The translations under genes were made by a program, and so were the position numbers. Source: WGMI01 sp041739275 (lineage in GTDB: Bacteria > Bacteroidota > Bacteroidia > Flavobacteriales > Schleiferiaceae). Taken from it: 64,000 nucleotides of DNA. Shown here one piece after another: positions 8,360-16,686 of the stretch. The stretch spans positions 19,723 through 83,722 of the forward strand of contig JBGSOF010000027.1 of the NCBI GenBank assembly GCA_041739275.1, in the 5' to 3' direction. The notes under the pieces are model-generated. The model saw only the letters and a list, made by a program, of their open reading frames with translations. It was not told the origin of the DNA and did no database searches. The first letter of the stretch is position 1; every line of letters starts with the position of its first letter.

Positions 8360-9346
8360 ATGCACACGGGCAGACACTACAAACTGACAGAATTTTTGCT
8401 TTGGACGCGCAGAGACATCTACGTCTTGCTTTTGCTGGCCACAGTTCCCACTATTTTATACCAAATATTCGAGCTAAAATGGATTGCGATTCCATGGGTT
8501 CCGGTGGCTTTGGTGGGTACAGCCGCGGCCTTCGTGGTGGGGTTTAAAAACACCCAGACCTACAACCGACTCTGGGAAGCCCGTCAGATTTGGGGAGGCA
8601 TCGTGAATTCGAGCCGAAGCTGGGGAATCATGAGTCGCGATTTTGTGCAATCAGACAAAGCCGAGATCCGGACCTTGATCGAAAGACATTGCGCGTGGCT
8701 TACCGCCCTTCGGTTTCAATTGAGAAAACCCCAATCTTGGGAAAACTCCGGCAAGAAGTACAATCTTGAATACCGAAGCTATTTCAAGGTTCCCGAGTGG
8801 GAAGAGAAGCTCGAAGACGCACTTTTGGGATACCTTTCTCAAGAAGAATACGAATACGTTCTTGGCAAAAAGAACCGAGCCACGCACATCATCGCATTAC
8901 AATCGAAGCATCTCAAAACGCTCAAATTGCAAGGCAAATTAGACCCGTTCGAATACGTCGCCATGGAAAAGCTCTTGACTTAATTATACGACCACCAAGG
9001 CAAATGCGAACGGATAAAAAACTTTCCCTACCCCAGACAATTTGCAAGTATTAATTTATTTTTTGTGTGGTTATTGGTTTGGCTATTGCCCTATGGAATG
9101 TTGCACGAATTTCAAAAACTTGGCGAACATTTTGTGTGGCTCACCATCCCGTTTTCAGTCATTGTTTCGTGGGTTTTCACGTCTATGGAAAAAGTCGGCG
9201 AAGCCACCGAAAATCCCTTTGAAGGAGGGGCAAACGATATTCCGATGGCCGCTTTGAGCCGCACCATCGAGATCGACTTGAGAGAGATGATCGACGACGA
9301 TAAAGTCCTTGAACCCATGGCGTCTGTAAACAATATTTTAATGTAA
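8360..9346 (+). pseudogene. Bestrophin-family anion channel, interrupted by an in-frame TAA
   Basis: The first part encodes 207 residues matching the bestrophin/UPF0187 family: helices near residues 20-40 and 48-62, then GFKNTQTYNRLWEARQIWG, a conserved block. TAA at 8981-8983 stops it, but the same frame stays open to TAA at 9344-9346 and encodes the rest of the family: two helices (FFVWLLVWLLPYGML and WLTIPFSVIVSWVF), then the conserved motif NPFEGGANDIPM. Restoring one codon gives about 328 residues, the usual length. Bestrophins form pentameric anion/bicarbonate-permeable channels; the truncated product would lack half the pore. It abuts the upstream channel gene (0 bp) and lies 19 bp before the LCIB-type gene. 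Confidence 0.82.
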
Positions 9347-9365
9347 CTCCCAACAAAACCACCCC

Positions 9366-10118
9366 ATGAAAAAGAGAGAAAAATTGGCCGTTATTCGCAA
9401 GTGGTATCCTAGAGCAGTGACCACCATCGACAGCGTCAATAAGATCATTGACTTTGTCGAGGGCGAGTTAGACCTCGAACCGCGTAAAATCATGCTAGCC
9501 GACAGCGTGTGCAGCGACGACGTAAACAGCATTCAATACCCTTCAAGAACTCAAGAGTTTCTCGGCCCTTTTAAAATGGGGGGCTTAGACGGATTTCCAT
9601 TTACGGGCTTGACCGGCATGGGCGCGTTTGCGAGCCACGTTCCCGACGAAGGCGCGGTTTTTATCTATTACGGCCCTCATATTGGAATCACCAAAGACGG
9701 AATACTCGGAGAAATCCACCGAATCGGCCAAAACAAAAACAGCAGTTGTTGCGGAGCGGCCAAAGGAGCCCTCAACAAATTGATCAACCATCAAATTGTC
9801 GAAGGAAAAATTACGGAGCTCGACTATCAGATGAATACAATTGAACAGATCATGTTCAAAGAAAAAGATCGAATTCTAGGCGCCGAAGTCCCCCTATTTG
9901 AGGCCACAGAGGTGATTTATGAAGCCATTGACCGTCGGATCAACGAATTGGTCGAGCAGACAAACTATAAGTGCATGTTTGTCATTTTAGTTGGTGCAAT
10001 TTTGATCAACAGCGACAGCGATTTGGGTTCCTTTACGGAAATCAGGCGTTTTGACGTCATCGATTCCGCGTCGAATTCCAGGCAGAACCGTCTCGAGCGA
10101 TTTGACTTGGTCCATTAA
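9366..10118 (+). CDS. LCIB/C-type beta-carbonic anhydrase family protein
   Basis: 250 residues, intact. It matches the limiting-CO2-inducible protein B/C family: VCSDDVNS (C49), then FKMGGLDGFPFTGLTG, GAFASHVPDEGAVFIYYGPHIG (H105), and GQNKNSSCCGA (C128/C129). In the algal proteins a Cys-His-Cys set binds zinc and the family was shown to include a new group of beta-carbonic anhydrases; C49, H105 and C128 or C129 with D51/D52 are the likely equivalents here. I assign this from memory of the family motifs; activity is inferred. It follows a bestrophin gene by 19 bp, an arrangement that recalls the algal partnership of bestrophin-like bicarbonate channels with LCIB. Confidence 0.72.
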   Translation: MKKREKLAVIRKWYPRAVTTIDSVNKIIDFVEGELDLEPRKIMLADSVCSDDVNSIQYPSRTQEFLGPFKMGGLDGFPFTGLTGMGAFASHVPDEGAVFIYYGPHIGITKDGILGEIHRIGQNKNSSCCGAAKGALNKLINHQIVEGKITELDYQMNTIEQIMFKEKDRILGAEVPLFEATEVIYEAIDRRINELVEQTNYKCMFVILVGAILINSDSDLGSFTEIRRFDVIDSASNSRQNRLERFDLVH

Positions 10119-10263
10119 ATCGGTCGGTGCGCGCATCGGATGATGTAAAAAAGCGTCACCCGATTGGGGTCGTCAGAAATTCTGCAAAGCGTACTTTAAC
10201 CCCCGAGCCTCTTCCCTATTATTTCGATAGGTTAAAAACCTCTCGAAACTTAGATATCGTCCT

Positions 10264-11439
10264 ATGACCAGACTCAGCCGGGTATTTGTCGACTTTCTGC
10301 ACAGCGAAAAACTCGGCGGCGTCGTTTTGGTGGCTTGTACGCTGATCTCCATAACACTAGCCAACTCCGCGTTTAAAGACACATACGAGCAACTGTGGCA
10401 TTTCCCCATTTTCGGCGAAAGCCTCTTGCACCTTATCAACGACGGCTTAATGACCGTCTTCTTCTTGTTGATCGGTCTTGAACTAGAGCGAGAAATCTAC
10501 ATCGGCGAACTGTCGAGCATTCAAAACTCCGCCCTGCCCATTTTTGCGGCCATCGGCGGCATGGCCGTCCCCGCCTTGATCTATTATGTCGTCACCAGAG
10601 GCACCGAAGCCCAAGCGGGTATAGGAATTCCGATGGCCACAGACATCGCCTTTGCGCTGGGGGCCTTGTCTTTGCTGGGAAAGCGGGTTCCGGCTTCGCT
10701 CAAAGTATTTCTCACGGCCATGGCGGTGATCGACGACCTCGGAGCCATCTTGGTGATTGCCGTGTTTTACACAGATCAAATCGCCTTGCTCGAACTGGGA
10801 TACGCGCTCGGACTCTTCGCCTTTATGTTGATTTTGAATCGATTAAAAATTCATCGCCTATGGCCCTATTTTATTCTGGGCCTGGCGATGTGGTACTTTA
10901 TGAAGGAATCGGGCGTGCATGCCACCGTTTCAGGGGTGATGCTCGCCTTTGCCATTCCATTCGGGAACGGTAAGAAATCTTCTCCGTCGTATGGGCTTCA
11001 GCTCAAGCTGCACTTTCCCGTGGCACTCGTCGTCTTGCCGCTTTTTGCCCTCGCGAACACCGCCGTTCAATTTGAATCAGGCTGGCCCATGAATTTGGTA
11101 CAGGCCGGCAGTTTGGGGATTATTCTCGGCCTTGCCATCGGCAAACCGTTGGGCATCGCGAGCTTTTCGTACATCGCTTGGCGGCTCAAACTCTGTCAGC
11201 TTCCCGAGGATCTCAAATGGCCCGACATCGTCGCCACGGGTTTTCTCGGCGGCATCGGCTTCACCATGTCCATTTTTATCACCCTGATCGCCTTCAAAGA
11301 AATCGAACTGGTCAATCAGGCCAAAATCGCCATCCTCGTTGCCTCAGTACTCTCCATGGCGGTGGGGATTTTATGGCTACACCTGCGCTTGCGCACAGAA
11401 ATCTCCGATTCTGAAGAGCTGCTCGAAGACGAAGATTGA
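10264..11439 (+). CDS. nhaA: Na+/H+ antiporter NhaA
   Basis: 391 residues, full length for this inner-membrane antiporter, which expels Na+ in exchange for protons. The N-terminus has FLHSEKLGGVVLVACTLISI and ANS, the middle ATDIAFALGALSLLGKRVP, and the ion-binding pair of Asp lies in AMAVIDDLGAILVIA. The C-terminal GGIGFTMSIFI block is also conserved. It starts 145 bp after the LCIB-like gene on the same strand, so it may have its own promoter, although the shared strand and function in ion/pH balance suggest linkage with the preceding cluster. Confidence 0.96.
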   Translation: MTRLSRVFVDFLHSEKLGGVVLVACTLISITLANSAFKDTYEQLWHFPIFGESLLHLINDGLMTVFFLLIGLELEREIYIGELSSIQNSALPIFAAIGGMAVPALIYYVVTRGTEAQAGIGIPMATDIAFALGALSLLGKRVPASLKVFLTAMAVIDDLGAILVIAVFYTDQIALLELGYALGLFAFMLILNRLKIHRLWPYFILGLAMWYFMKESGVHATVSGVMLAFAIPFGNGKKSSPSYGLQLKLHFPVALVVLPLFALANTAVQFESGWPMNLVQAGSLGIILGLAIGKPLGIASFSYIAWRLKLCQLPEDLKWPDIVATGFLGGIGFTMSIFITLIAFKEIELVNQAKIAILVASVLSMAVGILWLHLRLRTEISDSEELLEDED

Positions 11440-11487
11440 CCAACAGTTGTCTCGCCGCGAATCTATGCGCGTGGGAGCATCGACCGA

Positions 11488-13287
11488 CTAGGCTCCTCCT
11501 CGGCGCTTGCGTTCGTTCTCGTCGAGGTAAATCTTGCGAAGTCGGATGCTGAGTGGGGTGCATTCCACGTATTCGTCGCCCTGAATGTATTCGAGCGCTT
11601 CTTCGAGCGAAAACTTGCGCGCCGGGGCGATGCGCATTTTTTCGTCCGAACCCGATGCCCGCATATTGGTGAGCTTTTTTTCGCGGGTCACGTTGATGAC
11701 CATATCGCCCGCCCGGTTGTTTTCTCCAATCACCTGGCCGCCATAGATCTCGTCCATAGGGTCGACGAAAAAGAAGCCGCGGTCTTGTAAACGGTCGATG
11801 GAATACGCAATGGCTTTGCCCTTTTCCATGGAAATGAGCGAGCCGTTCTGACGACCCGGAATCTCGCCTTTGAAGGGTTCAAAACCGATAAATCGATGGC
11901 TCATGATCGCCTCTCCCGCAGTGGCTGTCAACAAATTGTTTCTCAATCCAATCAAACCCCTCGAAGGAATTTTAAATTCGAGAATCATGCGGTCGAGCTT
12001 GGGCGTCATGCTCAAGAGTTCGCCCTTTCGCAGCGTGACCATTTCAATGGCCTTGCCATTGACGGCCTCGGGTAAATCGATCGTCAATTCTTCGATCGGC
12101 TCGCATTGCTGCCCGTCAATTTCTTTTAGAATAACCTGAGGTTGACCAATCTGGAGTTCATAACCCTCGCGCTTCATGGTTTCAATCAAAACCGAGAGGT
12201 GCAAAACCCCACGTCCATAGACCCGAAAGGCATCGGCTGTTTCGGTTTGCTCCACGCGCAGGGCGAGGTTCTTCTCGGTTTCTTTTTCAAGGCGTTCGCG
12301 CAAATGCCTCGATGTCACAAATTTACCTTCTTTACCAAAGAAAGGCGAATCGTTGATGGTAAACAGCATGCTCATGGTCGGTTCGTCGACCGCGATGGGG
12401 GTGAGCCCCTCGGGATGGTTGACATCGGTGAGCGTATCTCCGATTTCAAAACCTTCAATACCTGCCACAGCGCACAAATCGCCCGCTTCTATTCGCTCGG
12501 TTTTGACCTTGCCAAGACCTTCGAAGGCGTAGAGATCGCGGATGCGGCTCTTTACGACCGAACCGTCGCGCTTGACCAGCGCAACAGGCATACCCTCGGT
12601 CAACACGCCCCTGCTCAAACGGCCAATAGCGATTCGGCCTGTGTAGTTTGAATAGTCTAAAGAGGTGATCATCATCTGGGCGGGACCCTCAAAAACCTTG
12701 GGCTCGGGGATGTGCTCCAAAACGATGTCCAGCAAATGAGAGATGTCTTCGGTTTGAACCTTCCAGTCGTGGCTCATCCAATTGTGCTTGGCCGAACCGT
12801 AGGCGGTCGGGAAATTGAGCTGATCTTCGGTGGCATCAAGCGAAAACATCAAGTCGAACACCTTTTCGTGGGCGCTCTCGGGGTCGCAGTTGGGCTTGTC
12901 GACTTTGTTGACGACCACAATCGGCTTGAGCCCGAGCTGAAGTGCCTTCTGGAGCACAAAGCGCGTTTGAGGCATCGGCCCCTCAAATGCATCCACCAAA
13001 AGGAGTACTCCGTCGGCCATATTCAACACCCGCTCGACTTCTCCGCCAAAATCGGCGTGACCGGGGGTGTCGATAATGTTGATTTTATGATTCTTATACC
13101 GAACCGAAACGTTTTTCGACAAAATGGTGATTCCCCGCTCGCGCTCGAGATCGTTGTTGTCCAAAATCAATTCGCCCGTGAGTTGGTTCTCGCGGAAAAG
13201 CTGGCAGAAGTGAAGGATTTTATCGACCAGAGTTGTTTTTCCGTGGTCGACGTGCGCGATAATGGCGATGTTGCGAAGCGCTTGCAT
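11488..13287 (-). CDS. typA: Ribosome-associated GTPase TypA/BipA
   Basis: 599 residues, standard length. It belongs to the translational GTPases and associates with the ribosome under stress and during 50S assembly. G1 is AHVDHGKTTLVDK, G2/G3 are LERERGITILSKN and DTPGHADFGGEVERVL, and G4 is VVNKVDKP. The C-terminal elongation-factor-like domains contain the typical TPKLDRMILEFKIPSRGLIG block. The ATG at 13287 is preceded by a -7 element at 13314-13321. It is convergent with nhaA. Confidence 0.97.
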   Translation of the reverse strand: MQALRNIAIIAHVDHGKTTLVDKILHFCQLFRENQLTGELILDNNDLERERGITILSKNVSVRYKNHKINIIDTPGHADFGGEVERVLNMADGVLLLVDAFEGPMPQTRFVLQKALQLGLKPIVVVNKVDKPNCDPESAHEKVFDLMFSLDATEDQLNFPTAYGSAKHNWMSHDWKVQTEDISHLLDIVLEHIPEPKVFEGPAQMMITSLDYSNYTGRIAIGRLSRGVLTEGMPVALVKRDGSVVKSRIRDLYAFEGLGKVKTERIEAGDLCAVAGIEGFEIGDTLTDVNHPEGLTPIAVDEPTMSMLFTINDSPFFGKEGKFVTSRHLRERLEKETEKNLALRVEQTETADAFRVYGRGVLHLSVLIETMKREGYELQIGQPQVILKEIDGQQCEPIEELTIDLPEAVNGKAIEMVTLRKGELLSMTPKLDRMILEFKIPSRGLIGLRNNLLTATAGEAIMSHRFIGFEPFKGEIPGRQNGSLISMEKGKAIAYSIDRLQDRGFFFVDPMDEIYGGQVIGENNRAGDMVINVTREKKLTNMRASGSDEKMRIAPARKFSLEEALEYIQGDEYVECTPLSIRLRKIYLDENERKRRGGA

Positions 13288-13313
13288 ATATGGAGGGGGC
13301 TATCGAAAGGCTG

Positions 13314-13321
13314 CAAAGGTA
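13314..13321 (-). promoter_or_regulatory. -7 promoter element of typA
   Basis: On the minus strand this reads TACCTTTG, an exact match to TAnnTTTG, 26 bases upstream of the typA ATG. No convincing -33 TTG was seen at the usual distance. Confidence 0.5.
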
Positions 13322-13435
13322 GTCTTTGCGCTTGGGGCATTTTAACATCCCTCACTATTTCGATCGAGCCCGAGTCACACTCGCGAAACTCGGCCTTTGG
13401 CGACTTCGGTTACCGTACTCCGGATTGCTGAAGTG

Positions 13436-13443
13436 TACCTTTG
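13436..13443 (+). promoter_or_regulatory. -7 promoter element of the CxGxC/MbnP/MbnH set
   Basis: TACCTTTG matches TAnnTTTG. Transcription would start near 13450, where TTG opens a typical signal peptide (MKRPLFALLLLI). This favours TTG 13450 over the TTG at 13441 and the GTG at 13447, and implies a leaderless or nearly leaderless message. No clear -33 element. Confidence 0.4.
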
Positions 13444-13449
13444 AGTGTG

Positions 13450-13815
13450 TTGAAACGCCCCCTTTTTGCCCTGCTTTTACTGATCTCGGTCGCCCCGCGT
13501 TTTTTGGGAGACAGCATAGCCTTGATCTGGTTTGAGGGAAATCGGGAATACTTCTCCGAAGTGCTGTGCGTCAACCAAGATCGACCTGAATTGAGCTGCA
13601 AGGGGCAGTGCCAGTTGGCGAAGATGCTCAAGGCCCAAGAGGCTCCGGAGGCACCTATCCTGCCCGAAACTCCTGATAACCTGCCTTTTGTATTGATTTC
13701 AAACCTGGACTTCGGCATTCCCGCGGACGGACGCATCTCGCACAACCCGAGTTGCGATCGCCAAAATCACAGCGAATGGACGTCGGCTCCCGCCCTTCCC
13801 CCACCCCGAGTCTGA
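13450..13815 (+). CDS. Small secreted protein with CxGxC motif, MbnP/MbnH-associated
   Basis: About 121 residues from a TTG start; there is no in-frame ATG because a TGA lies at 13429-13431. The N-terminus (KRPLFALLLLISVAPRFLGDS) is a signal peptide or membrane anchor. The central motif LSCKGQCQLAKML with two Cys three apart is characteristic of small periplasmic proteins encoded next to metal-handling genes in Bacteroidota. The C-terminal part is Pro-rich, with two or three His. It lies upstream of mbnP- and mbnH-like genes, so a copper-related role is likely but unproven; I know of no established function. Confidence 0.6.
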   Translation: MKRPLFALLLLISVAPRFLGDSIALIWFEGNREYFSEVLCVNQDRPELSCKGQCQLAKMLKAQEAPEAPILPETPDNLPFVLISNLDFGIPADGRISHNPSCDRQNHSEWTSAPALPPPRV

Positions 13816-13912
13816 GAACGCACTTCAAGGTGTTTTAAAAGCCTCCCGCAACGCAAAATTCGCCGGAGCTTTTGAGTTTTAAGCTTTCTCCATTTCAACA
13901 AAAACCTCCCTC

Positions 13913-14680
13913 ATGAACACATTCCTTCGCGGCACACTGGCCGCACTCAGCATCAGCATTTTGTCTCTGTCTTGCGAAAAAGAAGACAAGGACACCACCC
14001 CCAGCCCGACCTACGGCAAAATTGCCCTTGAATTCGAGCATGTCTTTGGCAGCGATGCATTTACCATTCCTTCGGCCGCTTTTGTAAACGGAAGCGGAGA
14101 GACAGTCAATTTCAGCACTTTCAAGTACTACGTCAGCAACGTCAAGCTCATCAAAGCCGACAACAGCGTTTGGAGCGAAGACGAGAGCTATCACTTGGTG
14201 ATTGTCGGGGCGAATTCTTCGGTGGAGTTCGAGATCGAAAATGTCCCCACAGGCGACTACAAAGCAGTTGAATTCACCATTGGCGTAGACAGCCTGCGGA
14301 ACGTCAGCGGAGCACAAACAGGTGCTTTGAGCTTGACCAACCAAATGTTCTGGACGTGGAACAGCGGTTATATTTTCTTAAAAGCCGAAGGTCAAGAAAC
14401 GGGAGGTCAAGCGTTTACCTACCACATCGGAGGTTTTAGGAACAGCAATGGCACCAATGCCTTGCAGACGATTTCTTCGGCCTTCGGAGGAACCAACGCC
14501 AGCGTTTCGCCCAATGCCACCCCTGTGATTCATTATATGGTGGACGTGGCTGGGTTCTTTGATGGACAGTCGTCTCTCAGCGTCATGAACACGCCCTCGG
14601 TGGTGATGCCCGGAACGATGGCCGTGATGATCTCGCAGAATTATGCCCAAATGTTCTCGTTCGACCACGTACACAACTAA
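13913..14680 (+). CDS. MbnP-family copper-binding lipoprotein
   Basis: 255 residues. A lipoprotein signal ends at C21 (ISILSLSC). The body matches the MbnP family: HVFG near residue 43, TFKYYVSNVKL, FTIGVDSLRNVSGAQTGAL, then MFWTWNSGYIFLK with W147 and W149, and the Gly-rich FRYHIGG-like block. In methanotroph MbnP a Trp is oxidised to kynurenine by its partner peroxidase MbnH to create a copper site; the Trp residues here are candidates, but which one is modified cannot be read. The mbnH-like gene follows after 1 bp, supporting the pairing. Confidence 0.88.
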   Translation: MNTFLRGTLAALSISILSLSCEKEDKDTTPSPTYGKIALEFEHVFGSDAFTIPSAAFVNGSGETVNFSTFKYYVSNVKLIKADNSVWSEDESYHLVIVGANSSVEFEIENVPTGDYKAVEFTIGVDSLRNVSGAQTGALSLTNQMFWTWNSGYIFLKAEGQETGGQAFTYHIGGFRNSNGTNALQTISSAFGGTNASVSPNATPVIHYMVDVAGFFDGQSSLSVMNTPSVVMPGTMAVMISQNYAQMFSFDHVHN

Positions 14681-14681
14681 A

Positions 14682-15713
14682 ATGAGTCGATCGGGCACCT
14701 TTTTGAGGCTGCTGGCGGCCTTACCGGCTCTGCTGATTTTGGGATGCACTCCCGAGTCGGCAGACCGGTCTGAGGCCGAAGCGGCTTTTCGAATCCCCGC
14801 GCATTTTCCGCCTCCGGTCTATGGTTTTGGGGGAAACTCGCCCTCTGCCGAACGCGTGGCACTCGGTCGCAAACTCTTTTTTGAACGCGAATTGTCGCGA
14901 GACGGCACGATTTCTTGCGGCGATTGCCACAAGGCCTATGGTGGCTTTTCAGACCCATATCACGCTCTGAGTCATGGGGTTGACAATCTTCTGGGCACTC
15001 GAAACAGCCCGGCGCTTTCAAACCTCGCCTGGTATCCGCACTTTATGTGGGACGGTGGGGCCGTGCACATCGAGACGATGCCTTTGGCTCCGATCACCAA
15101 CCCGCTCGAAATGGACGAAACCCTGTGGCGGGTGGTCCACAAGCTCAACCACGAGCCGGAGTATCGGCAGATGGCCAAGGCGGCTTATGGAGAAGACAGC
15201 CTTACCGATCAGCGACTCTTGCAGGCACTGGCTCAATACATGGCGGTCTTGATTTCAGACAACAGCCCCTACGACCGCTTTTACAAAGGAGATCGTTCGG
15301 CCTTGACAGCTGCGCAGCAGCAAGGGCTCGAGCTCTTTCGAAGAGACTGCGCTTCGTGCCACGCCGAGCCCTTAACCACCGACTTTTCCTTCAAGCGGAA
15401 TGGATTGCCCGGGCCGGTCACCGACGAAGGACGCAAAATGATCAGTCTTTTGCCCGCCGATCTCGGTCGCTTTAAGGTTCCGAGCCTGCGCAACGTGGCG
15501 CTGAGCCCTCCCTACATGCACGACGGGCGCCTACTGGATTTGTCGGCCGTAATCGAACACTACTCAGGCGCCATTTCCGAAGCGGCCGATCCTCCCTTGC
15601 CCGTGGGGGGATTTGGGTATTCAGAACAAGAAAAGGCGGCGCTCCTCGAGTTTCTCCATGCCTTTACCGACCCCGGATTTATCGAAAATGAACTCTTCCA
15701 TGAGCCGTTTTAA
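14682..15713 (+). CDS. MbnH-like di-haem cytochrome c peroxidase
   Basis: 343 residues from ATG 14682, directly after the mbnP stop. A lipoprotein signal ends at C22 (LLILGC). Two haem c sites are visible, CGDCHK (C79, C82, H83) and CASCHA (C223, C226, H227), the layout of the bacterial di-haem peroxidase/MauG family. RNSPALSNLAWYPHFMWDG and LRNVALSPPYMHDGRL are conserved family blocks. Pairing with MbnP indicates the MbnH subgroup, which post-translationally oxidises a tryptophan of MbnP. The protein would act in the periplasm or on the outer face of the inner membrane. Confidence 0.9.
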   Translation: MSRSGTFLRLLAALPALLILGCTPESADRSEAEAAFRIPAHFPPPVYGFGGNSPSAERVALGRKLFFERELSRDGTISCGDCHKAYGGFSDPYHALSHGVDNLLGTRNSPALSNLAWYPHFMWDGGAVHIETMPLAPITNPLEMDETLWRVVHKLNHEPEYRQMAKAAYGEDSLTDQRLLQALAQYMAVLISDNSPYDRFYKGDRSALTAAQQQGLELFRRDCASCHAEPLTTDFSFKRNGLPGPVTDEGRKMISLLPADLGRFKVPSLRNVALSPPYMHDGRLLDLSAVIEHYSGAISEAADPPLPVGGFGYSEQEKAALLEFLHAFTDPGFIENELFHEPF

Positions 15714-15828
15714 GCGTGCGGTGCTGTGTGCGGAAATTGTGATGTCGTTGATATACAGCCCTCTTTCGGCTTGCGACTTATGCGGATGTGCCTCCCAGGC
15801 TTCGGGGCTCGGAGTCGACAGGCTTTAG
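15700..15828 (+). pseudogene. Truncated CDxCGC protein (transporter-like) cut by a repeat
   Basis: Starting at ATG 15700, overlapping the end of the mbnH-like gene, the frame encodes MSRFKRAVLCAEIV, a hydrophobic segment, then SACDLCGCASQASG and a stop at 15828. A signal peptide followed by ACDxCGC is the beginning of a larger outer-membrane transporter-like protein that often follows MbnP/MbnH genes in Bacteroidota. Here the last residues are encoded by the left end of the dispersed repeat, so the gene has been cut off after about 30 codons and the remainder is not found downstream. An ATG at 15688 is an alternative start. Confidence 0.6.
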
Positions 15829-16004
15829 GCTCCTTGATATTTGGGCACCTCGTTGGTTTAAAGATTTTTAATTATTTATCTATCCGTTTAAACCAAAATT
15901 GTCCAAGACGGCAATCATGTCCTCGCCATTTGTGGCTAACGTGTCACTTCAAGGATGACAAGGCGAGATAAAATCTCCTTAGTCCCCAGAAGTTTCCGCT
16001 GTCC
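15811..16004 (+). repeat. Dispersed repeat, copy A (right part only)
   Basis: About 194 bp. The left end (AGGCTTTAGGCTCCTTGATA, then TTTGGGCACCTCGTTG) and right end (AGTCCCCAGAAGTTTCCGCT, then GTCC) match copy B at 26910-27107 with a more divergent middle. No ORF inside. Its left end abuts the truncated CDxCGC gene. Most likely a non-autonomous mobile element or remnant. Confidence 0.6.
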
Positions 16005-16221
16005 TATCTTCATTCGTTTCAGGCTGGCGCCGATTTTTACAGAAACTCTTGGATGTTGGGGTTGAGGACCGCATGGCTCCTCACCGAAAAAGCACCGGAA
16101 GCTTTGGCGAGGTGGAATGGCATATTCTCCATCCAATGGCTGTGGTTTTGGCCGGACAAAAAGCCGTGAATTTTCAAAATGTGCCGTTGAGCTTTTGGGC
16201 GCAAAAGAATGCCTTGTCGGG
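15829..16221. other. Gene-free stretch downstream of the MbnP/MbnH set
   Basis: Holds most of dispersed repeat copy A and then about 215 bp (16005-16221) with short open frames on both strands, none with a recognisable family or a good start. I see no gene here; remains of the truncated transporter gene were looked for and not found. Confidence 0.5.
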
Positions 16222-16686
16222 TCAATTCTCCGCCCAAATTCCCTTTCGCTGCGCCTTGGCTTGGCGCTCGGCCTCTTCGAAGCCCGGATGTTCGATTTCT
16301 TCGCGCTTGAACCGAGCCAAACCATTCGAAAGCAAACCTTCGTTTACCGAAATGGCGTCTCTGCGTTCGTTGATCACCGTGTAAGCCACAGCCACAAAGC
16401 GAACCGCGCCCGTAGCGTCTTTTCGCGCATCGAGTTCGACGGTTTTCCCGAAACAGCGCTTGGTGAGAAACGATTTCGCCTCGTCCGAAAAAGGGTCACC
16501 GAGCTCGGGAGCTTCAATTCCACTCAATCTGACCCAGGATTTATTCCCCTCGAATTGCACTTCGACGTGGCTGCCGTCGCGAACAGAAATCACCTTGGCC
16601 CGAAAGGCTATGGCGCTGTTTAGAGACCGCCTCGCCGCGCTTGGCGCCACGAGGAGAACAACAATCGCTAGGGTTCGGAACAACAC
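16222..16686 (-). CDS. Staphylococcal-nuclease-like (thermonuclease) protein
   Basis: 154 residues with an N-terminal hydrophobic signal (LFRTLAIVVLLVAPSAA). The OB-fold nuclease domain is visible: VISVRDGSHVEV (residues about 33-44), WVRLSGIEAPELGDPFSDEA with the Arg-x4-Asp/Glu-Ala-Pro-Glu block, VNEGLLSNGLARF, and the terminal EAERQAKAQRKGIWAEN. The canonical calcium motif DGDT is DGSH here, so one metal-binding Asp is replaced; the Arg and Glu of the catalytic set appear to be kept. It is probably secreted or lipid-free periplasmic. Activity is uncertain because of the altered loop. Confidence 0.8.
   Translation of the reverse strand: MLFRTLAIVVLLVAPSAARRSLNSAIAFRAKVISVRDGSHVEVQFEGNKSWVRLSGIEAPELGDPFSDEAKSFLTKRCFGKTVELDARKDATGAVRFVAVAYTVINERRDAISVNEGLLSNGLARFKREEIEHPGFEEAERQAKAQRKGIWAEN

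Noticed and set aside
8285..9346. Selenocysteine or pyrrolysine recoding at the in-frame stops
   Set aside because: The codons are TAG and TAA with no sign of a SECIS-like stem or pyl genes; TAA is not used for either. Ordinary nonsense mutation or sequence error is simpler.
16037..16237. 66-residue minus-strand frame after the MbnH set
   Set aside because: Starts inside the nuclease gene end, has no family and no promoter; possible remnant at most.
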